Of a stretch of DNA of 64,000 nt, positions 43,418 through 51,509 are shown piece after piece. The position numbers and the translations under genes were made by a program. Within the stretch, counting starts at the first letter, position 1; every line of letters begins with the position of its first letter. Source of the stretch: Amycolatopsis lexingtonensis (lineage in GTDB: Bacteria > Actinomycetota > Actinomycetes > Mycobacteriales > Pseudonocardiaceae); assembly GCF_014873755.1 (NCBI RefSeq), contig NZ_JADBEG010000001.1, positions 7,538,501 to 7,602,500 on the forward strand, in the 5' to 3' direction. Under the pieces are notes generated by a model, which did no database searches, was not told the origin of the DNA, and saw only the letters and a list, made by a program, of their open reading frames with translations.

Positions 43418-45556
43418 TCAGGCCGGCGCGACCTCCACCGGGATGCCGTTCAGCACCGACGTCCCCGACGGCACGTCGAGCAGCGTTTCGTCGGCGACCA
43501 GGTTCGAGTTGACGCCGGGGTTCGCGCGCGCCACCCGCGTCCGCGCGCCGTCGACGTCGTGACCCCAGCCGTGCGGGATGCTGATCACGCCCTGGCGGAT
43601 CTCGTCCGTGACCTCCACCGGCGCTTCGAGCTTGCCGGCTCGGGAGGTCACCGCCGCGAGACCGCCGTCGGTGAGGCCGAGGCGGGCCGCGTCGGCGGGG
43701 TGGACCTGCACCGTGCAGCGGTTGCCGCCGCGGACCAGCGGCGCCAGGTTGTGCATCCACGAGTTGTTGGAGCTCAAGTGCCGCCGGCCGATCAGCACGA
43801 GGCCGTCGTCCACCGGCTTCGCCAGCTCGTCACGCAGGCGCGGGACGTCGGCGACGACCGGCTCCGGCGCCAGTTCGATCCGGCCGGACGCGGTGCACAG
43901 CACCTCTGGGATCCGCGGCTTCAGCGGCCCGAAGTCCAGCCCGTGCGGCGCCGCTTCGAGGTCGGCCAGCGTGACGTCGTACGGACCGGCGCGCAGCATC
44001 AGGTCGACCAGCCGGGCGGGCCCGGTGCGCTCGTGGGTGACCTCGAGCCCGGCGCGGCGGGCGACATCGGCGGCGACGAAGTCGTCGAGCGCGGCGACGT
44101 CCGCCTCGGGCCCCTGACCGGCGACGATGCCGGTGAGGCGCAGCATCGTCTCCCACTCCTGGGGCAGCGCCGAGGGCAGCGTCGCCGGCGTCCAGTTGGC
44201 GACGTTGCGCACCGACAGCTGGTAGAAGGCCAGGTCGAAGTGCGGGCGTTCGAGCGGCGACGGGCCGGGCAGGACGACGTCGGCCCGGCGCGAGGTCTCG
44301 TTGAGGTAGACGTCGACCGAGATCATGAAGTCGAGGTTTTCGAGCGCACTGGCGAGCCGCCCGGCGTTCGGCGTGCTCAGGCACGGGTTGCCGCTGACCG
44401 TGATCAGCGCGCGGACCTGGCCTTCGCCGGGGGTTTCGATCTCGTCGGCGAGCGTCGCGACCGGCAGTTCCCCGACGACCTCGGGGTACCCGCGCACGCG
44501 GCTGCGCCAGCGCCCGACCGCGAACGGCCGCCGGTTCCCGGTCGGCTGGCAGGCGGCCAGCGGGAACATCGCGCCGCCCGGCTCGTCGAGGTTGCCGGTG
44601 AGCACGTTGAGGACGTCGACCAGCCAGCTCGCGACGGTCCCGAAGGTCTGGGTCGTGGTCCCGATCCGGCCGTAGACCACGGCGTTTTCGGCGTCGGCCA
44701 GCTCGAGGGCCATGCGGCGGATCTCGGCCGCGTCGATGCCGGTGCGCGGCGCGACGGCTTCGGGCGTGAACGGCCGGGCCAGCTCGCGGACGTCGTCGAG
44801 GCCGTTGAGGTGCTCGGCGAGGCGTCCCGGTGCGACGCGGTTCTCCGCGAACAGGACGTTGACCAGCGCGAAGAGCAGGAAAGCGTCGGTGCCGGGGCGG
44901 ATGGGGTGGTGCTCGTCGGCGAACGCGGCGGTGCGCGTGCGCCGCGGGTCGACGACGACGATCTTGCCGCCGCGCGCCCGGATCCCGCGCAGCCGCCCGC
45001 GGATGTCCGGCGCCGTCATCAGGCTGCCGTTGGAGACGAGCGGGTTGGCCCCCAGCACGAGCAGGTGCTTCGTGCGGTCGAGGTCGGGCACGGGGATGGC
45101 GAGCGGGTCGCCGAACATGGTGCCGGACGAGTAGTGCTTCGGCATCTGGTCGACGGAGGTCGCGCTGTAGAAGTTCTTGGTGCCCAGCGCTTTGTAGAGC
45201 ACGCGGCCGTAGAGCGTCAGCGCGATGTTGTGCACGCCGGGGTTGCCCGCGTACACGGCGACGGCGTCCCGGCCGTGCTCCTCGAGGATCGGCGGCAGGC
45301 GGCGTGCGATCTCGTCGTAGGCCTCCTGCCAGCTGACCTCGACGAACTCGCCGTCGCGCTTGAGCAGCGGCGCGGTCAGCCGGTCGGGGTCGTGGTGCAG
45401 CGCGCCGAGCGACGCGCCCTTCGGGCAGAGGTAGCCCTTCGAGAAGACGTCCTGATCGTCCCCCCGCACGCGGGTGACCTGCTGGTTGTCGTCGAGTGTG
45501 ACCTCGAGGCCGCAGGTGGCCTCGCACAGCGGGCAGGTGACGTGAGCGGTCGTCAT
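43418..45556 (-). CDS. Molybdopterin-dependent oxidoreductase, formate-dehydrogenase-like
   Basis: This 712-residue protein has a [4Fe-4S] site at the N-terminus (CPLCEATCGLEV, with the fourth Cys in GYLCPKG), the molybdopterin core, and the C-terminal cofactor domain (SSNNSWMHNLAPLVRG). It resembles cytoplasmic FdhA/BisC-type MopB proteins, with no Tat signal and no adjacent electron-transfer subunit. The substrate may be formate or an N-/S-oxide. ATG 45556 was chosen; a GTG 6 bases upstream is possible. A strong palindrome lies 10 bases before the start, shared with the divergent GH76 gene. Confidence 0.9.
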   Translation of the reverse strand: MTTAHVTCPLCEATCGLEVTLDDNQQVTRVRGDDQDVFSKGYLCPKGASLGALHHDPDRLTAPLLKRDGEFVEVSWQEAYDEIARRLPPILEEHGRDAVAVYAGNPGVHNIALTLYGRVLYKALGTKNFYSATSVDQMPKHYSSGTMFGDPLAIPVPDLDRTKHLLVLGANPLVSNGSLMTAPDIRGRLRGIRARGGKIVVVDPRRTRTAAFADEHHPIRPGTDAFLLFALVNVLFAENRVAPGRLAEHLNGLDDVRELARPFTPEAVAPRTGIDAAEIRRMALELADAENAVVYGRIGTTTQTFGTVASWLVDVLNVLTGNLDEPGGAMFPLAACQPTGNRRPFAVGRWRSRVRGYPEVVGELPVATLADEIETPGEGQVRALITVSGNPCLSTPNAGRLASALENLDFMISVDVYLNETSRRADVVLPGPSPLERPHFDLAFYQLSVRNVANWTPATLPSALPQEWETMLRLTGIVAGQGPEADVAALDDFVAADVARRAGLEVTHERTGPARLVDLMLRAGPYDVTLADLEAAPHGLDFGPLKPRIPEVLCTASGRIELAPEPVVADVPRLRDELAKPVDDGLVLIGRRHLSSNNSWMHNLAPLVRGGNRCTVQVHPADAARLGLTDGGLAAVTSRAGKLEAPVEVTDEIRQGVISIPHGWGHDVDGARTRVARANPGVNSNLVADETLLDVPSGTSVLNGIPVEVAPA

Positions 45557-45565
45557 GGCCACTGA

Positions 45566-45583
45566 ACATACCGAGCGGTATGT
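45566..45583. promoter_or_regulatory. ACATACCG-ag-CGGTATGT operator between MopB and GH76 genes
   Basis: Perfect 8-base arms with a 2-base spacer lie between two divergent starts (45556 and 45608). This is the usual form of a TetR-family operator. No TetR gene is nearby in the window. Confidence 0.7.
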
Positions 45584-45607
45584 CGAGGGGCAAGGCACGA
45601 TTGCGAC

Positions 45608-46606
45608 ATGGACGTCTCGGCCGCCGAACGCGCGGTGACCGCCCGCCACCTGCGCCGGGTGTGGGGCCTGCCCTCGACGGCGCTCGGCCGCAGCGGCTGG
45701 CCGGCCACGGCGGGCCAGCGCGTGCACTGGCATTGGAACTACTGGTGGCAGGCGCACCTGCTGGACACCCTGGTCGACGCCCAGCTGCGTGCGCCTTCTC
45801 CCGCGCGGTTGGCGGTGATCCGCTCGTTCGTCCGTTCGGTGCGGCTGCGCAACTTCGGCCGCTGGACGAACGACTACTACGACGACATCGCGTGGCTCGG
45901 CTTGGCCCTGCAACGGGTTTCCGCGCTGGGCATCGACGTCGGCCCGGCGCTGGCGGCGATCGACACGCAGCTGCTGTCGGGCTGGACAGCCGCGGCGGGC
46001 GGCGGGATCTGGTGGCGCCGCGGCGACGACTTCAAGAACGCCCCGGCGAACGGCCCGGCGGCGATCTTCCACGCCCGGTCGGGGAATCTCTCCCGGGCCC
46101 AGGCGATGCTCGACTGGCTTTCGTCCACTTTGGTCGATCCCGAGTCCGGCTTGGTGTGGGACGGGATCCGGGCGGACACGGGTGAGCTGGTGAAGCACAT
46201 CTTCACATACTGCCAAGGGGTCTACCTCGGCGCTTGCCTGGAACTGTCCTCAGTGGACGCGGCGGCCCGGACGGTCCGCGCGGTGGCTTCCCATTGCGCC
46301 CCCGGCGGCGTGATCCGCGGCCAGGGCGGCGGCGACGGCGGGTTGTTCGCGGCGATCCTGGCGCGGTACTTGGCTTTGGCGGCCCGGTCGTTGCCGGGAC
46401 CCGAGGCCGCGACGGCTCGTGCGCTGGTGCTGACGTCGGCGGAGGCCTGCTGGTCCGGCGCGCTCGACGCGCCGGAGGGCCCACTGTTCAGCGCGTACTG
46501 GGACCGCTCGGCCCCGCCGTTGCCGCTGCCGGACGACGCCCCCGAGCGAGACCTGTCGGTCCAGGTGGGCGGCTGGATGCTCCTGGAGGCGGCGGCCACG
46601 CTCTGA
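45608..46606 (+). CDS. GH76-family protein (alpha-1,6-mannanase-like)
   Basis: This 332-residue protein has the all-helical GH76 pattern with the catalytic Asp pair at residues 92-93 (TNDYYDDIAWLGLA), the early WHWNYWWQAH segment and FTYCQGVYLGACLEL. GH76 enzymes cut alpha-1,6-mannan backbones. There is no signal peptide, so it may act inside the cell on imported oligosaccharides, or have a different role. ATG 45608 follows CACGAT by 6 bases. It is convergent with the LacI-like gene. Confidence 0.82.
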   Translation: MDVSAAERAVTARHLRRVWGLPSTALGRSGWPATAGQRVHWHWNYWWQAHLLDTLVDAQLRAPSPARLAVIRSFVRSVRLRNFGRWTNDYYDDIAWLGLALQRVSALGIDVGPALAAIDTQLLSGWTAAAGGGIWWRRGDDFKNAPANGPAAIFHARSGNLSRAQAMLDWLSSTLVDPESGLVWDGIRADTGELVKHIFTYCQGVYLGACLELSSVDAAARTVRAVASHCAPGGVIRGQGGGDGGLFAAILARYLALAARSLPGPEAATARALVLTSAEACWSGALDAPEGPLFSAYWDRSAPPLPLPDDAPERDLSVQVGGWMLLEAAATL

Positions 46607-46612
46607 CCGGCT

Positions 46613-47479
46613 TCAGCACCCGCAGGAAGCGCCGTGCAGGAACTTGGGGGTCAGCCACACCGATTCCGGGGGCCGGTCCGGGTCCGCCATCCTCGACATC
46701 AGCAGCTGCACCGCCCGCCGGCCCATCTCGGCCACCGGCTGGGCCAGCGTGGTCACCGCCGGGCTCACGCGGCGGGCCCAGTCCATGTCGCCGTAACCCA
46801 CCACCGCGAGCTCCGAGCCGATGCGGATGCCGCGGCGGTGGGCCTCGTACTGGACGCCCACCAGCATCGACTCGTCCGCCACCACCAGCGCCGTCGGGGA
46901 CGGCCAGCCGTCGAGGAGCTTCGCCGTCGCGCGGGCCGCGCCGCCGGAGGACGACAAGCCGCTTTCGACCAGCTCGCGGTTGTAGCGCAGCCCCGACTGC
47001 TCGAGGCCCAGCCGGTAGCCGCGGACGCGCTCGCGGCTGACTTCCTGCCCGTCGTCGCCCGAGATCAAGCCGATCTTGCGGTGCCGTCCCGACGTCAGGT
47101 GGCGGACCAGCGACGCCACCGCGTGCACGTTCTCCGTCCCTACCTGGTCCACGTCGTTGCGCGCGGCCACCCGGTCCACCAGCACCGTCGGCACGCCCAT
47201 CCGGACCAGCCCGTTGATCACCGCTTCGTCGCCCGAGGAGGGGACCAGCAGCACGCCGTCCACCAGGTCGGCCCGCAACGCGCGGACGAGCGCCGCTTCT
47301 TCGCCGACCATGTCGTCGGTGTCCGCCAGCACGACGTCGCAGCCGGCGTGTGCGGCGGCTGCCCTGATGGCGCGCAGCAGCTCACCCGAGTAGGGGTTCG
47401 CGTGCACACCCATCGCGACGCCGATCCGGTAGGTGACCGGGGGGTCCCACAACCGGAGCTCCGGCGAAAGTGCGGTCAT
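46613..47479 (-). CDS. LacI-like effector-binding protein without DNA-binding domain
   Basis: This 288-residue protein is homologous to the effector domain of the next LacI regulator: both carry VDQVGxEN, YRLGLxxSGL, MVGVxxEAxRRG and end in SCGC. It begins about 15 residues before the first beta strand and completely lacks the N-terminal helix-turn-helix and hinge. No such segment is found upstream in any frame; only 69 bases separate it from the neighbour. GAGG precedes the ATG at 47479. It may bind the same sugar and modulate the intact regulator by mixed dimers, or be a remnant. The effector domain itself looks intact. Confidence 0.82.
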   Translation of the reverse strand: MTALSPELRLWDPPVTYRIGVAMGVHANPYSGELLRAIRAAAAHAGCDVVLADTDDMVGEEAALVRALRADLVDGVLLVPSSGDEAVINGLVRMGVPTVLVDRVAARNDVDQVGTENVHAVASLVRHLTSGRHRKIGLISGDDGQEVSRERVRGYRLGLEQSGLRYNRELVESGLSSSGGAARATAKLLDGWPSPTALVVADESMLVGVQYEAHRRGIRIGSELAVVGYGDMDWARRVSPAVTTLAQPVAEMGRRAVQLLMSRMADPDRPPESVWLTPKFLHGASCGC

Positions 47480-47548
47480 AAGCCCTCGCAGACGCTCAGC
47501 CGAAAGGTATCCGCTGAAAGCCTCCGAGATGACGGCAAAACTCCAGAA

Positions 47549-48586
47549 TCACTGATGTGAGTGAACCGGTGGGCAGCCGCACGACTCACGGTGACGCAGG
47601 GTGGGTGCCAGCCGGACCGTCTCGGCCTTGCGCGCCGGGTCGTTGATGCGGGCCAGCAGGAGCCGGACCGCCTGGCGGCCGATCTCCTCGATCGGCTGCG
47701 CCATCGTCGTGAGCGGCGGGTCGACCAGGTCCGCCCACTCGACGTCGTCGTAGACCACGACCGGCAGGTCGCGCCCGATCCGCAGCCCGCGCCGCCGGGC
47801 CTCGTGCAGCACCCCGACCATCATGCTGTCGTTCGCGACGACCAGCGCGGTCGGCGGCTCGGGCAGCGCCAGCAGCGTGCTCAACGCCAGCGCGCCGCCT
47901 TCGCGCGACGAGTTCCCGCAGGCCACGAGGTCGGACGACCACGTCAGCCCGGACCGGCCCAGCCCCAGCCGGTAGCCCAGCACCCGCTCCTCGCTCGTCG
48001 ACAGCCCGGGCGCGCCGCTGATCATCCCGACCCGCCGGTGCCCGAGCGTCGCCAGGTGCGCGGTCAGCGCCGACGTCGCCTGGATGTTCTCCGAGCCCAC
48101 CTGGTCGACGTCGGTGCGGGTGGCCAGCCGGTCGATGAGCACCGTCGGCACGTCGAGCGAAACGAGCTCGCCGATCACCGGCCCGTCGCCGGGGGCCGGG
48201 GTGATGAGCAGGCCGTCGACGCGCCGGGAACGCAGGGCACGCACGGTGTCACGCTCGGTGTCCGCCGTGTCGTGCGTGTCGGCCAGCAGGACGGTGTACC
48301 CGTGCTCGGACGCCTCCCGCTCGATCGCCTGCATCAGCGTCGCGAAGTACGGGTTGGCGACCAGCGAGATCGCCATCCCGATCGACCGCGTACCCCCGGT
48401 GACCAGGGAACGCGCGATCGCGTCGCCGGTGTAGCCGGTCGTCTCGATCGCCCGCAGCACGGCCGCTTTGGTGTCCTCGGCGACCGCCCGCGTCCCGTTC
48501 ACCACGTGTGAGACGGTGGTGATCGAAACGCCGGCGAGCTCGGCGATGTCGCGCTGGGTCGGCCGCGACGACCTCGGCTGGGGCAT
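47549..48586 (-). CDS. LacI-family regulator of the sugar operon
   Basis: This 345-residue regulator has the LacI helix-turn-helix (TQRDIAELAGVSITTVSHVV) with hinge and a periplasmic-binding-protein-like effector domain with IGMAISLVANPYF and VLIDRLA. It ends SCGCPPVHSHQ. GGAAAGGA precedes ATG 48586. It is divergent from the sugar ABC operon, and a 24-base perfect palindrome between them overlaps the -35 box of that operon. It is therefore the likely sugar-responsive repressor of both units. Confidence 0.93.
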   Translation of the reverse strand: MPQPRSSRPTQRDIAELAGVSITTVSHVVNGTRAVAEDTKAAVLRAIETTGYTGDAIARSLVTGGTRSIGMAISLVANPYFATLMQAIEREASEHGYTVLLADTHDTADTERDTVRALRSRRVDGLLITPAPGDGPVIGELVSLDVPTVLIDRLATRTDVDQVGSENIQATSALTAHLATLGHRRVGMISGAPGLSTSEERVLGYRLGLGRSGLTWSSDLVACGNSSREGGALALSTLLALPEPPTALVVANDSMMVGVLHEARRRGLRIGRDLPVVVYDDVEWADLVDPPLTTMAQPIEEIGRQAVRLLLARINDPARKAETVRLAPTLRHRESCGCPPVHSHQ

Positions 48587-48600
48587 GCCAATCCTTTCCG

Positions 48601-48624
48601 GCAAGCGTTTGCGCAAACGCTTGC
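48601..48624. promoter_or_regulatory. 24-base palindromic LacI operator of the sugar operon
   Basis: GCAAGCGTTTGC is followed directly by its reverse complement, a perfect 24-base palindrome with a CG centre. Its last bases overlap the candidate -35 box of the sugar operon, so binding should block transcription. Confidence 0.85.
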
Positions 48625-48649
48625 GTCCACGGAGCAGTCTGTCTACCTT
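48621..48649 (+). promoter_or_regulatory. Promoter of the sugar ABC operon
   Basis: TTGCGT (48621-48626), a 17-base spacer and TACCTT (48644-48649) match the vegetative sigma pattern. The start codon is 46 bases downstream with GGTGGG before it. Confidence 0.6.
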
Positions 48650-48694
48650 CCCGTCCATCGGCAAGCCTCGAACCCAGACAAAGGGTGGGAACCC

Positions 48695-49711
48695 ATGAGA
48701 CAGCGAAGTCTCACCGCGGTGGTGCTGGCCGCCGTCCTCGCCGCGACGACCGGGTGCACGGTCGAACGGCACTGGGGCGGCAACACCAACACCGGCGGGA
48801 GCGGCAAGGCCAAGGTCGGCCTGGTCACCAAGACCGACACCAACCCGTACTTCGTGGAACTGCGCAACGCCGCGAGAGCGGCCGCCCAGGCCAACGGCGC
48901 CGACTTCAGCGCGCTCGCCGGCCAGTTCGACGGTGACAACGACGGCCAGGTCCGCGCGATCGAGAACCTGGTGCAGCAGGGCGCGAACACCATCCTCATC
49001 ACGCCCAGCTCGTCCACCGGCGTGCTCAAGGCGATCAAGGACGCGCGCGACGCCGGCGTCCTGGTGATCGCCCTCGACACCGCCACCGAACCGGCCGACG
49101 CCGTCGACGCCACGTTCGCCACCGACAACTTCGCGGCGGGCGAGCAGCAGGGCGCCTACGTGAAGGCGTCGCTCAAGGGCGTCCCGCCGAAGCTGCTCAT
49201 GGTCGACGGCACGGCCGGCAGCACGGTCGACACCCAGCGCCACGGCGGCTTCCTCAAGGGCATCGGGCTGACCGACGGCTCGCCGGAGATCAAGGGCCAC
49301 ACCGCGGCCAACGGCGACCAGAGCCTCGCCCAGCAGGGCATGGAGAACCTGCTCCAGCGCAGCACCGACATCAACGCCGTCTACTCGATGAACGAGCCGA
49401 TGGGCCGCGGCGCGTACGCGGCGCTGAAGGCGCGTGGGCTCACCGGGCAGATCGTGATGGGCTCCATCGACGGCGGCTGCGAAGGCGTCCGGAACGTCAA
49501 GAACGGGCAGTTCGCCGCCACCGTCATGCAGTTCCCGAAGAAGATGGCCGAGCAGGGCGTGCTCGCCGCCGTCGAATACGCCAAGACCGGCAAGAAGCCG
49601 GCCGGCTTCGTGAACACCGGGTCCGCCGTGATCACCGACAAGCCGCTGCCCGGGATCGAAAGCCACGATTCCGCGTGGGGCCTGCAGAACTGCTGGGGAG
49701 GCGCGCAGTGA
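48695..49711 (+). CDS. frcB: Sugar ABC transporter substrate-binding lipoprotein, FrcB-like
   Basis: This 338-residue precursor has a lipoprotein signal (LAAVLAATTGC, lipidated Cys20) and an RbsB/LacI-type periplasmic-binding fold (VGLVTKTDTNPYFVELRNAA, ALDTATEP, GDQSLAQQGMENLL). It captures a sugar at the outer face of the membrane. With the permease, ATPase and kinase that follow it matches the frcBCAK order of rhizobial fructose uptake. The actual substrate (fructose, mannose or another hexose or pentose) is not certain. Confidence 0.87.
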   Translation: MRQRSLTAVVLAAVLAATTGCTVERHWGGNTNTGGSGKAKVGLVTKTDTNPYFVELRNAARAAAQANGADFSALAGQFDGDNDGQVRAIENLVQQGANTILITPSSSTGVLKAIKDARDAGVLVIALDTATEPADAVDATFATDNFAAGEQQGAYVKASLKGVPPKLLMVDGTAGSTVDTQRHGGFLKGIGLTDGSPEIKGHTAANGDQSLAQQGMENLLQRSTDINAVYSMNEPMGRGAYAALKARGLTGQIVMGSIDGGCEGVRNVKNGQFAATVMQFPKKMAEQGVLAAVEYAKTGKKPAGFVNTGSAVITDKPLPGIESHDSAWGLQNCWGGAQ

Positions 49712-50703
49712 CGACCGCGACCGCAGTGTCCACAAAAGAACGTGAGTCCCTCGGCGAATTCCTCCTCCGCGCTCCCGCGGTCGGCCCGGCGCTCGCGCTG
49801 ATCGTCGCGATCGTGGTGTTCTCGCTCGCCACGGACACGTTCTTCGACCTCGACAACCTGTCCACGGTGGTCCAGCAGTCGCTGGTCGTCGGGACGCTCG
49901 CGCTGGGGCAGACGCTCGTCATCCTCATCTCGGGCATCGACCTGTCCAACGCGGCTTCGATGGTCGTCGCGACGCTGATCATGGCGAAGCTCGCCGCGGC
50001 CGGGACCAACGGCTTCGTCGCGCTGCTCGCCGGCGTCGTGCTGACGATCATCGTCGGCATCTTCATCGGCGGCCTCGCCACGCGGATCAAGCTGCCGGCG
50101 TTCATCATCACGCTCGGCACGTTCACCATGCTGACCGCGGTGTCGAAGCTGATCGCGGGCGGCCAGGCCGTGCCGGTGACCGACGGGCTGCTGCAGTGGC
50201 TCGGCACCAAGCGCTACCTCTTCGGCGGCATCCCGATCACCTACGGCATGACGCTGGCGCTGCTGATGTACCTCGGCGTCTGGTACGCGCTGACGAAAAC
50301 CGCGTGGGGCAAGCACGTCTACGCGGTCGGCAACGCGCCGGAGTCCGCGCGGCTGTCCGGCATCAAGGTCAACCGCACGGTGCTCTCGGTGTACATCGTG
50401 GCCGGGCTGACCTTCGGCATCGCGGCCTGGCAGGCGCTCGGCCGGACGCCGAACGCCGACCCGAACCAGTTCCAGCTCGGCAACCTCGACTCGATCACCG
50501 CCGTCGTCCTCGGCGGCACGAGCCTCTTCGGCGGCCGCGGCTCGGTGCTCGGGACGCTGATGGGCGCGCTGGTCGTGGCGGTGCTGCGATCGGGGCTGAC
50601 GCAGATGAACGTCGACGGCAACTACCAGGACCTCGCCACCGGCGCCCTGCTCATCGCCGCCGTCGTGGTGGACCGGATCGCGCGGAGGCAGCAGCAGTCA
50701 TGA
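49708..50703 (+). CDS. frcC: Sugar ABC transporter permease, FrcC-like
   Basis: This 331-residue membrane protein has about eight to ten helices of the ribose-type permease family: LVILISGIDLSNAASMVVATL, KLPAFIITLGTFTM, GKHVYAVGNAPESARLSGIKV and AVVLGGTSLFGGRGSVLGTLMG. It forms the channel as a homodimer. The GTG overlaps the preceding stop by 4 bases and its own stop overlaps the ATPase start by 4 bases. Confidence 0.93.
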   Translation: MTTATAVSTKERESLGEFLLRAPAVGPALALIVAIVVFSLATDTFFDLDNLSTVVQQSLVVGTLALGQTLVILISGIDLSNAASMVVATLIMAKLAAAGTNGFVALLAGVVLTIIVGIFIGGLATRIKLPAFIITLGTFTMLTAVSKLIAGGQAVPVTDGLLQWLGTKRYLFGGIPITYGMTLALLMYLGVWYALTKTAWGKHVYAVGNAPESARLSGIKVNRTVLSVYIVAGLTFGIAAWQALGRTPNADPNQFQLGNLDSITAVVLGGTSLFGGRGSVLGTLMGALVVAVLRSGLTQMNVDGNYQDLATGALLIAAVVVDRIARRQQQS

Positions 50704-51509
50704 GTGAACCCATCCTCCAGGCCCGCGGACTCGTCAAGCGCTATGGCCGGGTGACCGCGATCGACGGTGCCGACTTCGACCTTTTGCCCGGCGAGGTGCT
50801 CGCCGTGGTCGGCGACAACGGCGCCGGGAAGTCGTCGCTGATCAAAGCCTTGTCCGGCGCGGTGATCCCCGACGAGGGCGAGATCAAAGTGGACGGCAAG
50901 ACCGTCCACTTCAAGTCTCCTTTGGACGCTCGCCACTACGGGATCGAGACGGTGTACCAGGACCTCGCCGTCGCGCCCGCGCTCGACATCGCGTCGAACA
51001 TGTTCCTGGGCCGGGAAAAGCGGCTCAAGGGACCGTTCGGGCTGTTCCGCAAGCTCGACACCGGCACGATGCGGTCCGAGGCACAGCGGATCCTCGACGA
51101 GCTGGGCATCAACATCAAGTCGATCACCCAGCCCGTCGAAACGCTTTCCGGTGGTCAGCGCCAAGGTGTCGCCGTCGCGCGGGCCGCGGCGTTCGGCACC
51201 AAGGCCGTGATCATGGACGAGCCCACCGCCGCGCTCGGCGTCGCCGAGTCCGGCAAGGTGCTCGACCTGATCGGCCGGATCCGCGACCGCGGCCTGCCTG
51301 TGGTGCTGATCAGCCACAACATGCCGCACGTGTTCGACATCGCCGACCGCATCCACGTGCACCGCCTCGGCAAGCGCGTCGCGGTCGTCTCGCCGAAGAC
51401 GCACTCGATGAACCAGGTCGTCGGCCTGCTCACCGGTGCGCTGCGGCTCAACGAGAACGGCGAAGTCGAAGAAGCCGCCGCCGCTACCCACGTGGCCGGC
51501 TTGAAGTGA
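50700..51509 (+). CDS. frcA: Sugar ABC transporter ATPase, FrcA-like
   Basis: This 269-residue protein has a single ATP-binding domain: Walker A GDNGAGKSS, signature LSGGQRQGVAVARAAAFG, Walker B VIMDEPTAALG and H-loop LISHNMPHV. Most ribose-type importers have a double-length ATPase (RbsA); the single-length form with ARGLVKRYGRVTAIDGADFD and HVFDIADRIHVHRLGKR is typical of FrcA. It energises import. It overlaps the PfkB gene by 4 bases. Confidence 0.93.
   Translation: MSEPILQARGLVKRYGRVTAIDGADFDLLPGEVLAVVGDNGAGKSSLIKALSGAVIPDEGEIKVDGKTVHFKSPLDARHYGIETVYQDLAVAPALDIASNMFLGREKRLKGPFGLFRKLDTGTMRSEAQRILDELGINIKSITQPVETLSGGQRQGVAVARAAAFGTKAVIMDEPTAALGVAESGKVLDLIGRIRDRGLPVVLISHNMPHVFDIADRIHVHRLGKRVAVVSPKTHSMNQVVGLLTGALRLNENGEVEEAAAATHVAGLK

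Noticed and set aside
47480..47548. A frameshifted helix-turn-helix for the LacI-like protein
   Set aside because: Only 69 bases are available and no frame encodes a LacI-type helix-turn-helix, so a simple sequencing frameshift cannot explain the missing domain.
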